From contig JAOTUX010000025.1 in the NCBI GenBank assembly GCA_029863665.1, positions 1-9,747 of the forward strand: 9,747 nt of DNA, written 5' to 3'. Positions 1 through 4,685 of the stretch are shown here, piece by piece. This DNA comes from Candidatus Nitrosopumilus sp. (GTDB taxonomy: Archaea; Thermoproteota; Nitrososphaeria; Nitrososphaerales; Nitrosopumilaceae). Each line of letters starts with the position of its first letter. The stretch's first letter is position 1. Position numbers and translations under genes: made by a program. Below the pieces are notes generated by a model. That model saw nothing but the letters and a program-made list of their open reading frames with translations. It did no database searches and was not told the origin of the DNA.

Positions 1-525
1 ACTGTGAATTTGATTTACAGAGCGGTGTATCGCGTCTTCTTGCTTTGCACCGACGCAGACCAGTTTCCCTGATGCAAAAATCAGAATCACTGTCTTCGGA
101 TCAAGCATCCTGTGAATCAGCCCAGGAAATTGCTCAGGCTCGTACATGCTTCTCGGAAGGGTTCTGGCAGCCTGCTCCAAGTTCACTGTACCGCCAAGAT
201 TGATTGAGGATACGATGTTTTGCACTGGGACTATTGGTTCATTTTTGATTTTGATTTTGCCTTTTCTTAGCTTTTGAACAACCATGCTTACTGCCTTGAC
301 TGCCAACTCTTCTGATTTGGCCCCCGTACACACCATCTTTCCCGAGCCAAAGAGTAACGTTGTAGTCTTCGGATTGCTCAATCTGAAAACCGCCCCAGGG
401 AATTGGTCTGGATGATATTCCACGTCCGGGAATTTCATTGTTATGTCGTCGAGGTCAAGTGGTTGCTCGATAGTTGCAGAAGCCACTACGTTGACTATTT
501 CGATTATCGGTTTGGTTTGCGCCAT
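1..525 (-). CDS. tbp: TATA-binding protein (TBP), 3' end cut off by the window
   Basis: General transcription factor that binds the TATA box and, with TFB, recruits archaeal RNA polymerase. The visible 175 residues begin MAQTKPIIEIVNVVASATI and contain both halves of the TBP saddle. Repeat 1 has FPDVEYHPDQFPGAVFRL and FGSGKMVCTGAKS. Repeat 2 has RTLPRSMYEPEQFPGLIHRM and FASGKLVCVGAK. This two-fold internal repeat is diagnostic. Archaeal TBPs are about 180-190 residues, so only some 10-15 C-terminal residues are missing beyond base 1. I chose the ATG at 525 because MxQTKP is, from memory, the usual thaumarchaeal N-terminus; an in-frame TTG lies 33 nt upstream. The gene is separated from the small-gene cluster upstream by a T-rich stretch. 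Thaumarchaea often carry more than one TBP, so this may be one of several paralogues. Identity is very secure. Confidence 0.97.
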   Translation of the reverse strand, partial: MAQTKPIIEIVNVVASATIEQPLDLDDITMKFPDVEYHPDQFPGAVFRLSNPKTTTLLFGSGKMVCTGAKSEELAVKAVSMVVQKLRKGKIKIKNEPIVPVQNIVSSINLGGTVNLEQAARTLPRSMYEPEQFPGLIHRMLDPKTVILIFASGKLVCVGAKQEDAIHRSVNQIHS

Positions 526-556
526 GACGATTTCTTTGAAATCGACTATTCCCTGC

Positions 557-566
557 AATAAAAAAA
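557..566 (-). promoter_or_regulatory. Possible TATA-like element of tbp
   Basis: On the minus strand there is a T-rich TTTTTTTATT block ending about 32 nt upstream of the tbp ATG at 525. The spacing would suit a short leader. The motif is degenerate and lies in generally T-rich sequence, so this is a weak call. Confidence 0.3.
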
Positions 567-620
567 GTTAACGATTTTTACGTAAAAAGGAAAAATTCCG
601 GATTCTTTTTCTCATCATTG

Positions 621-785
621 CTAGGAGAAAGGAGTGATCATTACCAGTCCCGCATCATTAGGTACGAACCTTATCATCACGACATCTTCGTCCAAGACAT
701 TGTTTTTTGCACTCAATTCACGGGGGATCTGACCGTTTACTGTAACTATCATTTTTGAAGTGACAATCTCACTTGGAATGAACAT
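621..785 (-). CDS. 54-residue beta-rich microprotein or 3' fossil of a larger surface protein
   Basis: From the only in-frame ATG (785) this encodes 54 residues. It starts MFIPSEIVTSKMIVTVNGQI and ends at TAG (621-623) with GLVMITPFS. The frame stays open upstream to about 963 and includes CYNDSSQYPTCCSWFFS, but that stretch has no ATG, GTG or TTG start. The pattern of an IPxEI strand, a VxVNG strand and a late VVMIRF strand resembles by eye the domain just before the PEFG anchor in the cupredoxin at 8074-8934 (INLPREIIDAK, FYVLVDEEEVDF, ISVWF). No PEFG signal or membrane segment follows. It is either a real small protein, with a possible TATAAT on the minus strand at 851-860 and a leader of about 45 nt, or the remnant of a longer secreted protein that lost its 5' end and anchor. 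I cannot decide between these. Confidence 0.4.
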   Translation of the reverse strand: MFIPSEIVTSKMIVTVNGQIPRELSAKNNVLDEDVVMIRFVPNDAGLVMITPFS

Positions 786-948
786 TGTAACATACTGTGG
801 CCTGTCAATAGAGAAGAACCAAGAACAGCAAGTGGGATACTGTGAGGAATCATTATAGCAGGAACTCTGTATGTCGATGACTTGAAGAATAATTCGTATT
901 TTAAATTCCAGTAAATTTAGTTCGTAACTCTCATAGTAATCGATGACA

Positions 949-1104
949 TCAATACATGGTTTTCATTCTTTTTCTTTTTCTTGTATCTTTTTCATTATAT
1001 GATGATTCTAATGAATAGTCATAATTGGGATACAGGCTCTCAAATCTTTGTTCAACAGCATCTTCATTATGGTCAGAATTGTCATTAGGATTATCGTCAG
1101 TCAT
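949..1104 (-). CDS. 51-residue charged microprotein, acidic N-terminus and basic C-terminus
   Basis: Not a family I recognise. The ORF starts MTDDNPNDNSDHNEDAVEQR and ends KRKRMKTMY before TGA (949-951). The first 20 residues hold eight Asp/Glu and the last 15 hold seven Lys/Arg, with a Tyr/Ser-rich middle (YPNYDYS). This polarised charge suggests a disordered protein or peptide that may bind nucleic acid or a basic partner; that is inference. A TATA-like CCATAAAACC lies on the minus strand at 1128-1137, placing the ATG about 25 nt downstream as expected for a leaderless archaeal mRNA. No cysteine, signal peptide or membrane segment is present. The non-repetitive reading and well-placed promoter favour a real gene, but there is no homology evidence. 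Confidence 0.55.
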   Translation of the reverse strand: MTDDNPNDNSDHNEDAVEQRFESLYPNYDYSLESSYNEKDTRKRKRMKTMY

Positions 1105-1127
1105 GGGTTCACTCCATTCATTTTTTT

Positions 1128-1137
1128 GGTTTTATGG
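1128..1137 (-). promoter_or_regulatory. TATA box of the 51-residue gene
   Basis: CCATAAAACC on the minus strand. Its ATAAAA core ends 25 nt before the ATG at 1104, the spacing expected for an archaeal leaderless transcript. Confidence 0.5.
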
Positions 1138-1203
1138 AATTAGGATTGTTTGCAATGTAATGAAACAAACACAATGCATATGTGTCACATTGGCATTTCA
1201 TAT

Positions 1204-1293
1204 CTAGTCCTCAACATCATAGTCAGATCCCAATCCGATGTCTTCATCTTCGAAACCATCGTAATCATCCTGATTTTTCTGAAAGTAGCTCAT
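1204..1293 (-). CDS. 29-residue acidic microprotein
   Basis: The ORF runs from ATG (1293) to TAG (1204-1206). It begins MSYFQKNQDDYDGFEDEDIG and ends SDYDVED. Eleven of 29 residues are Asp or Glu, against a single Lys, with several aromatics, so the peptide is strongly acidic. No family is recognised. A TTTAAATC box at 1318-1325 (minus) lies about 27 nt before the ATG, and the short inverted repeat CTTAG-CATA-CTAAG sits between box and start. It lies about 100 nt upstream of the 51-residue gene and faces the same way. The good promoter and the tyrosine/acid pattern repeated from its neighbour support a real small gene. Length alone gives little statistical support. Confidence 0.45.
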   Translation of the reverse strand: MSYFQKNQDDYDGFEDEDIGLGSDYDVED

Positions 1294-1304
1294 AGCAAAT
1301 GTGA

Positions 1305-1318
1305 CTTAGCATACTAAG
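1305..1318. repeat. Short inverted repeat between TATA box and start codon
   Basis: CTTAG (1305-1309), spacer CATA, CTAAG (1314-1318): perfect 5-bp arms overlapping the downstream edge of the TTTAAATC promoter box. The position would suit an operator, but 5-bp arms also arise by chance in AT-rich DNA. Confidence 0.25.
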
Positions 1319-1326
1319 ATTTAAAC
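1318..1326 (-). promoter_or_regulatory. TATA box of the 29-residue gene
   Basis: GTTTAAATC on the minus strand, with TTTAAA about 27 nt before the ATG at 1293. The longer string TTAAATCTTAG (1314-1324) is identical to the promoter region of the secreted protein gene at 3438-3448. Confidence 0.5.
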
Positions 1327-1380
1327 TAAATGTACCATTGATTCTTAATTTCAATACGCCTAAGTTCGTAATTTTGAAAT

Positions 1381-1403
1381 AAAAAAGAGGATTGACAATC
1401 CTC
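1381..1403 (-). terminator. Hairpin plus T-run terminator of the Lys/Ala peptide gene
   Basis: On the minus strand a perfect 7-bp stem, GAGGATT-GTC-AATCCTC (1403 to 1387), is followed directly by six T (1386-1381). It begins 12 nt after the stop codon of the 20-residue ORF at 1416-1478. Archaeal termination usually needs only T-runs, so the stem is unusually bacterial-looking. Confidence 0.6.
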
Positions 1404-1415
1404 AAATTAAAAATA

Positions 1416-1478
1416 CTATTTCTTTTTTGAAGCTTTTTTAGCTGTTGTTTTAGCTGCTGCTTTTTTCTTTGCTGCCAT
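1416..1478 (-). CDS. 20-residue lysine/alanine-rich basic peptide
   Basis: The ORF from ATG (1478) to TAG (1416-1418) encodes MAAKKKAAAKTTAKKASKKK. It is composed only of Lys, Ala, Thr and Ser after the initiator. This resembles the tails of histone H1 and of HU-like DNA-compacting proteins, so nonspecific nucleic-acid binding is a reasonable inference; it is not shown. A CATATAG box (1506-1512, minus) lies about 29 nt upstream, and a hairpin terminator follows the stop, so promoter, ORF and terminator are all present within about 130 nt. That architecture is the main reason to accept so short an ORF. A longer overlapping ORF in another frame (1265-1492) runs through the terminator and is a shadow. 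Confidence 0.6.
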   Translation of the reverse strand: MAAKKKAAAKTTAKKASKKK

Positions 1479-1505
1479 AGAGGAACCATCAATTTACCTG
1501 AATTT

Positions 1506-1512
1506 CTATATG
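1506..1512 (-). promoter_or_regulatory. TATA box of the Lys/Ala peptide gene
   Basis: CATATAG on the minus strand, ending 28 nt upstream of the ATG at 1478. A second AT-rich candidate (TTTAATTTCA) lies just upstream at about 1513-1523. Confidence 0.45.
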
Positions 1513-1630
1513 TGAAATTAAAAAAAGTACATAAAACAAGTATTTTGTAAATACCATTTCAGACTCAAATGTTCTTGAGAAAAACACCCAATCTAGGAAA
1601 TAAAGAAAGGATGATCTTTTCGAAATATTC

Positions 1631-1762
1631 TCAAATCAGCTGTTTTTTATTATAAAACCGCTTTTTTGTGACTGATGCAATGCACTCGCATCGATATGAG
1701 CAGTAAAAATCCATTGTGACATCCAATCGTCTGCCACAGCAAAGACAAGTGTGAGAATTCAT
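1631..1762 (-). CDS. 43-residue zinc-ribbon microprotein (second of tandem pair)
   Basis: The ORF begins MNSHTCLCCGRRLDVTMDFY and continues CSYRCECIAS, ending FYNKKQLI before TGA (1631-1633). The cysteines form C6-x2-C9-x11-C21-x3-C25, with extra cysteines at 8 and 27: a treble-clef or zinc-ribbon-like knuckle pair followed by a basic tail. This is close to the spacing of small archaeal DUF2116-type zinc ribbons (CxxCG...FCSxxC). GAGG lies about 7 nt upstream of the ATG at 1762, a plausible Shine-Dalgarno that would serve this second cistron after the first gene's stop 14 nt away. An alternative GTG lies directly before the ATG. Function is unknown; such proteins usually bind nucleic acid or protein partners. 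The cysteine spacing shared with its neighbour makes chance unlikely. Confidence 0.7.
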   Translation of the reverse strand: MNSHTCLCCGRRLDVTMDFYCSYRCECIASVTKKRFYNKKQLI

Positions 1763-1776
1763 CACAACCCTCGCAA
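1763..1776 (-). promoter_or_regulatory. Intercistronic ribosome binding site of the second zinc-ribbon gene
   Basis: The 14-nt spacer between the two zinc-ribbon ORFs reads TTGCGAGGGTTGTG on the minus strand. GAGG at suitable distance from the ATG at 1762 can act as a Shine-Dalgarno. It fits a bicistronic mRNA whose second gene needs one while the first can be leaderless. Confidence 0.5.
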
Positions 1777-1911
1777 TTAATTTTGCTCCGAGGTGAAACA
1801 CTCTGAAGAACAAAACTCGCTTGCCCTATTTTGAAATTGTTTGTTACATCTAGCACACGTTTTCACTGCATCTTTGCTTGGTGGAAATAATGATTTGTGA
1901 GATTTTTTCAT
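1777..1911 (-). CDS. 44-residue zinc-ribbon microprotein (first of tandem pair)
   Basis: The ORF begins MKKSHKSLFPPSKDAVKTCA and continues RCNKQFQNRASEFCSSEC, ending FTSEQN before TAA (1777-1779). The cysteine pattern is C19-x2-C22-x11-C34-x3-C38, identical in spacing to the downstream gene. The FCSSEC knuckle is typical of small zinc ribbons of the DUF2116 kind. The N-terminus is basic. In-frame ATGs lie at 1911 and 1917; a TATA-like box at 1941-1950 lies 24 nt from 1917 and 30 nt from 1911, so either could be leaderless. A role in binding nucleic acid or a protein partner is inferred from the fold class only. It and the following gene probably form a bicistronic unit. Confidence 0.75.
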   Translation of the reverse strand: MKKSHKSLFPPSKDAVKTCARCNKQFQNRASEFCSSECFTSEQN

Positions 1912-1940
1912 GAACATCAAAAAAGTTTTTGTGTCAGAAT

Positions 1941-1950
1941 TTAAAAAATA
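1941..1950 (-). promoter_or_regulatory. TATA box of the zinc-ribbon gene pair
   Basis: TATTTTTTAA on the minus strand, 24 nt upstream of the ATG at 1917 and 30 nt upstream of that at 1911. The 1951-2117 stretch behind it shows no convincing gene or RNA. Confidence 0.5.
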
Positions 1951-2117
1951 ATCTTATTGATTTAAGTCATAACGAGGTAAGCTAGCTGACTTCATTCAGA
2001 TTAAGCATAACTCACATGCATCTCAAATATTAGTCGGATATTGGATTTTTTCAGTGCCCATGTTTTTTAATATTTTACAGATCCAGGTGGGTGCCGAATT
2101 TTGATATGGAATCTACT

Positions 2118-3095
2118 CTAATTGAGATTGTCTTCAAAAAATGACAACGTCTTCTGCCATGCGTCCTTTGATTCTTGAGGTGCATATCTATCGCCAGACG
2201 GATTTGCAAACGCGTGGTTCACTCCAGGATATATCGTGATGTCATTTTCTATCCCGACCTCATTTAATGCAAACTCAAATTCATTTACTGTTTCTGGCGG
2301 AATCCCATTGTCAAGCTCGGCAAAGATTCCCAATACTGGCCAGTCTATTTTGGATAGTTCTTCAGTATCTGTCACCAGCTGGCCGTAATAGATTACAGTT
2401 GCATCCATGTCTTCGTTGTTTAGTGCAAGGTTGAGGGACTGTCCACCCCCAAAGCACCAGCCAATTGACCCCATGTTTGTTGGAGAGTAATTGTCTTCAA
2501 CATATGACACTGCAGTGTTCATGTTCTCTGTCCATTGGGACTGCTCAAAGGAGCTTCTCAGCTGTCTTGCTTCATCAGTAGTCGTTCCTACTTTGCCGTC
2601 ATACAAGTCAACTGCAAATACCACATAGCCATGTGATGCCAATTTTTCAGCCATCTGTTTTACGTTGTCATTTAGTCCCCAGAATTCATGAATCATTATC
2701 ACCCCGGGATATTCCCCATCTGCGCTGGGCTTTGCCAGGTATCCTTTGGAATTTTCAAAATAGCTCACGTTTTCTGTCTGAACTTCATAGTTTCCAGTTG
2801 TAAATATCTCCGAGTTGTTGTTTTCACTTTTTTCATAATCTGGCAGCACGTGAATTGCCCATCCGCGTTCAATCAGCTTTTCAGCAGATGCCGGCTTTAT
2901 GCATGCAGGACTGCCATTTGAGAATTTCAGTACAAGCTCCAGGCCTTCAGTACATGTAACTGCAGAAGGATCTACCCCATCTTGAATCTGTTTTAGCGGC
3001 GGAGGGAAATAAGCAATGCCGTATGAATATCCGTAGATCTGCGATGATAGAATTAATGATGAAATCACAAACATGACAAAAAGTAAATTTTTCAT
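2118..3095 (-). CDS. Secreted dienelactone hydrolase-family alpha/beta hydrolase
   Basis: 325 residues from the ATG at 3095. An N-terminal signal sequence (MKNLLFVMFVISSLILSSQI, residues 1-22) predicts export. Residues 30-85 form a module with PPLKQIQDGV and paired Cys48/Cys65 (C-TEGLEL..NGSPAC), which I know as a recurrent exported N-domain in thaumarchaeal proteins. Residues 105-325 are a dienelactone hydrolase domain: Glu137 in IHEFWG, nucleophile Cys214 in GWCFGGG, Asp262 in AELDNG and His294 in GVNHAF give the full Cys-Asp-His triad. The family hydrolyses ester or lactone bonds; the substrate here is unknown. The frame is open 90 codons further upstream, but that stretch is not protein-like and precedes the signal peptide, so I reject it. 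It is divergent from the PepSY-like gene at 3466. Confidence 0.9.
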   Translation of the reverse strand: MKNLLFVMFVISSLILSSQIYGYSYGIAYFPPPLKQIQDGVDPSAVTCTEGLELVLKFSNGSPACIKPASAEKLIERGWAIHVLPDYEKSENNNSEIFTTGNYEVQTENVSYFENSKGYLAKPSADGEYPGVIMIHEFWGLNDNVKQMAEKLASHGYVVFAVDLYDGKVGTTTDEARQLRSSFEQSQWTENMNTAVSYVEDNYSPTNMGSIGWCFGGGQSLNLALNNEDMDATVIYYGQLVTDTEELSKIDWPVLGIFAELDNGIPPETVNEFEFALNEVGIENDITIYPGVNHAFANPSGDRYAPQESKDAWQKTLSFFEDNLN

Positions 3096-3201
3096 GATTC
3101 CGATCTGTCCTTGCAGTATTTTACTTTTGATTGGAAAGATAATCTGAGGTTTTGCACGTTGATTGATTAGAATGGGGTTGATTAAATTTTTAGATGATGT
3201 G

Positions 3202-3208
3202 TATAAAT
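3202..3208 (+). promoter_or_regulatory. TATA-like box upstream of a possible small ORF
   Basis: TATAAAT, ending 25 nt before the ATG at 3233. The motif is good, but the ORF it would serve is uncertain. Confidence 0.3.
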
Positions 3209-3232
3209 GAAAATTCAAATTTGCAATTATCC

Positions 3233-3355
3233 ATGCTCTGTGTGATAGACAAACATAATCAAACAGTTCTTTTTTGGATTTATCTAATATTTGATTACAT
3301 GAAATTAGTTTTTTTATTATTAAATTCCCTTCAAACAAAAGTCTGGTCAATGTAA
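3233..3355 (+). CDS. Possible 40-residue hydrophobic microprotein
   Basis: The ORF starts MLCVIDKHNQTVLFWIYLIF and ends with NSLQTKVWSM before TAA (3353-3355). Residues 11-30 could form one membrane helix. A clean TATAAAT (3202-3208) sits 25 nt upstream, which is the only positive evidence. AT-rich DNA readily yields hydrophobic ORFs by chance, and no homologue is recognised, so this is marginal. Confidence 0.22.
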   Translation: MLCVIDKHNQTVLFWIYLIFDYMKLVFLLLNSLQTKVWSM

Positions 3356-3437
3356 AGGATTGCATTCACACATCAGACATTTTTCTATCAAAAACGTCGT
3401 AAAGATACGTTACACCAATAGAGAACATTCACTAACC

Positions 3438-3448
3438 TTAAATCTTAG
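3438..3448 (+). promoter_or_regulatory. TATA box of the PepSY-like gene
   Basis: TTAAATCTTAG, with TTAAAT ending 22 nt before the ATG at 3466, fits a leaderless transcript. The identical 11-mer occurs in the promoter of the 29-residue gene (1314-1324, minus). Confidence 0.5.
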
Positions 3449-3465
3449 ATTTGTCATTTTATGCC

Positions 3466-3912
3466 ATGACCAAAGTGCTAATCCCAACGCTTCTGTTATC
3501 TTTTCTAGCAGTTGTGATGGTGTTTGGCTCTATTTCTCCGGTCTTTGCAGATTCTGAGGACAAGTCCTACAAAAGAAGCTGGGTTGTACCAATTGGCGAT
3601 GCCGAAGGAACAATAGAAATTTCCGAGGAAACTAACATTGACGATGTCCGAGACAGTGCCATATCTGAAGAACAAGCAAGACAAGGATATGATGATGTTG
3701 ACAAAGCAAAACTCAAAAAAGCTGTAAATGATTCAGGTCAGTATTTCCTTGTATGGAAACTAGTTGACTATACAGAATATGATACAAAGATAATGTACAT
3801 CATTGATGCAGGAACTGGAGAAGCACTAACTGAGCCAATAACCAAAGAGGGCGGTTCATGCGGTGGCAAAGAAAAGTCACAGACTACCAGAACTTCTGGA
3901 GATAACGCATAA
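3466..3912 (+). CDS. Secreted PepSY-like protein
   Basis: 148 residues from the ATG at 3466; an in-frame TTG at 3451 lies within the leaderless promoter spacing and is rejected. Residues 1-28 are a signal peptide (MTKVLIPTLLLSFLAVVMVF, then cleavage after SPVFA). The mature part has a SISEE-type acidic segment. Residues 66-122 include SEEQA, QYFLVWKLVDY and YIIDAGTGEAL, the sequence logic of a PepSY domain: an acidic helix, then strands ending in D-x-x-TGE. The C-terminal tail GGSCGGKEKSQ carries the single cysteine (132). PepSY domains are thought to inhibit proteases or bind partners outside the cell; which applies here is unknown. The four-helix membrane protein follows after 24 nt and is probably cotranscribed. 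The family call is by eye and moderately sure; export is well supported. Confidence 0.7.
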   Translation: MTKVLIPTLLLSFLAVVMVFGSISPVFADSEDKSYKRSWVVPIGDAEGTIEISEETNIDDVRDSAISEEQARQGYDDVDKAKLKKAVNDSGQYFLVWKLVDYTEYDTKIMYIIDAGTGEALTEPITKEGGSCGGKEKSQTTRTSGDNA

Positions 3913-3936
3913 ACCATTTTTTCTTGACGATTCAAA

Positions 3937-4311
3937 ATGAATAAACTGAATATCTTGTTTTATGCAGCAGCAGCTGCAACTGCAATTGCGGGAATCATAC
4001 ACGTAGTGTTGGGAATTCCCTCAAACAATCCAAACAGTCAGATACTGTTTGTTGTCGGAGGAATTGTACAGATCTTCTGGGTTGTTCCAATGGTTAGAAA
4101 ATGGGGAACTCCATGGTATTTTGTCGGACTGGGCGGAACAGTTGTTTTTATTATGATTTGGGTGATCACGAGAATTCCTGAGAATTTCATCACAGGACGT
4201 GGTGGCAGGATCAGTGACAACGGAATGCTTACCGAAGCATTTCAGATAGGATTTGTAGGAATAGTGATTGCAATTCTGGTCTTAGAAAAGAGAATGTCAC
4301 TCAAGAATTAA
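3937..4311 (+). CDS. Four-helix membrane protein, conserved thaumarchaeal type
   Basis: 124 residues with four predicted membrane helices: about 7-27 (including AGIIHVVLG), 35-53 (FVVGGIVQIFWVVP), 59-79 and 97-116. The loop between helices 3 and 4 reads RIPENFITGRGGRIS. His22 lies within helix 1 and Trp, Arg and Glu residues line helix ends. I recall similar proteins with IHL, ITRIP and ITGR motifs in ammonia-oxidising archaea, often encoded near copper or exported proteins, but I know no established function. The ATG at 3937 is 24 nt after the PepSY-like gene, so the two probably share an mRNA. T-rich sequence follows the stop. A heme- or metal-related role from the His in helix 1 would be speculation. 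Confidence 0.75.
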   Translation: MNKLNILFYAAAAATAIAGIIHVVLGIPSNNPNSQILFVVGGIVQIFWVVPMVRKWGTPWYFVGLGGTVVFIMIWVITRIPENFITGRGGRISDNGMLTEAFQIGFVGIVIAILVLEKRMSLKN

Positions 4312-4338
4312 CTTTTTTGAATATTCATTCATTTTTTC
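4312..4338 (+). terminator. T-rich terminator of the PepSY-like/membrane protein unit
   Basis: CTTTTTTG just after the stop codon and ATTTTTTC at 4331-4338 flank the palindrome GAATATTC. Runs of T are sufficient for archaeal termination. The downstream large palindrome begins at the second T-run. Confidence 0.45.
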
Positions 4339-4445
4339 CATTTACACGTGGGTCTCTTATTTTGGTCACTAACTATAACCCCAGCACAACATGCAGGGGG
4401 ATATAGTTAGACAGGGGTAAAAGATACCCACGTGGAAATGAAAAA
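4334..4445. repeat. Long interrupted palindrome with MITE-like terminal inverted repeats
   Basis: Outer arms CATTTACACGTGGGTCTCT (4339-4357) and AGATACCCACGTGGAAATG (4422-4440) are 17 of 19 complementary. They extend outwards by a T-run (4334-4337) paired with an A-run (4442-4445), with one mismatch. Inside, CTAACTATA (4369-4377) pairs perfectly with TATAGTTAG (4402-4410). CCCC (4379-4382) then pairs with GGGG (4397-4400), and GCA/TGC closes the tip. Two symmetric 11-nt segments in between do not pair. The whole could fold as one cruciform or RNA hairpin. It may be a non-autonomous mobile element, a structured RNA or an elaborate bidirectional terminator. I see no clear target-site duplication. 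Confidence 0.7.
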
Positions 4446-4685
4446 GGATATCTGGATAGAAAAAAATGCTATAAAAAACCATTCAGTTATTTTATAGTAC
4501 AATAATTGTAGGCAGAGTGTTAAACCATCCGGTAAAATAACCTGATAAGAATTAATTTCGTAGAAAGTGAGTTCTATTTTAAAAATACTGTATAGAAACA
4601 AAATCTAATACATTATTTCTAATAACTAATGAAATAACAAGAATCATTCAAATTGTTGCTAAATCTGTGTATGATATAATTTTCT
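4446..4685. other. AT-rich intergenic stretch
   Basis: Apart from the hairpin at 4469-4497, I see no supported gene or RNA here. It is the 3' flank of the minus-strand membrane protein at 4686-5210. A 64-codon ORF on the minus strand (4407-4601) crosses half of the palindrome and is not credible. Confidence 0.5.
4469..4497. repeat. Hairpin next to the long palindrome
   Basis: CTATAAAA (4469-4476) pairs perfectly with TTTTATAG (4490-4497), and AAC/GTT extend the stem after a one-base bulge, leaving a 6-nt loop. It lies 24 nt from the large palindrome and may belong to the same element or serve as a terminator for the minus-strand gene. Confidence 0.5.

Larger units (their letters stand above)
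3096..3437. other. Intergenic stretch between divergent genes
   Basis: This AT-rich region separates the minus-strand hydrolase from the plus-strand secreted protein. It holds the promoters of both, although I cannot identify a clear TATA box for the hydrolase. On the plus strand it contains the low-confidence small ORF at 3233-3355. No RNA gene or strong repeat is evident. Confidence 0.5.

Noticed and set aside
621..1104. One frameshifted gene joining the 51-residue ORF to the downstream beta-rich frame
   Set aside because: The charged 51-residue product carries no signal peptide and does not resemble the start of an exported protein; the two frames look unrelated.
1265..1492. 75-codon minus-strand ORF overlapping the Lys/Ala peptide
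   Set aside because: It reads through the hairpin terminator and the promoter of the 29-residue gene; its Gln/Lys-rich start is the frame-shifted shadow of the MAAKKK ORF.
1650..1856. 68-codon minus-strand ORF across both zinc-ribbon genes
   Set aside because: It is out of frame with both conserved cysteine patterns and has no promoter. A single frameshifted zinc-finger gene was also considered, but each half has a complete matching cysteine motif and its own start.
3096..3365. 90-codon N-terminal extension of the hydrolase frame to a start at 3365
   Set aside because: It precedes a textbook signal peptide, has no domain-like pattern, and runs through the promoter region; ATG 3095 is the sensible start.
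4407..4601. 64-codon ORF on the minus strand
   Set aside because: It covers one arm of the long palindrome and a hairpin, has no promoter or recognisable product, and is AT-driven.
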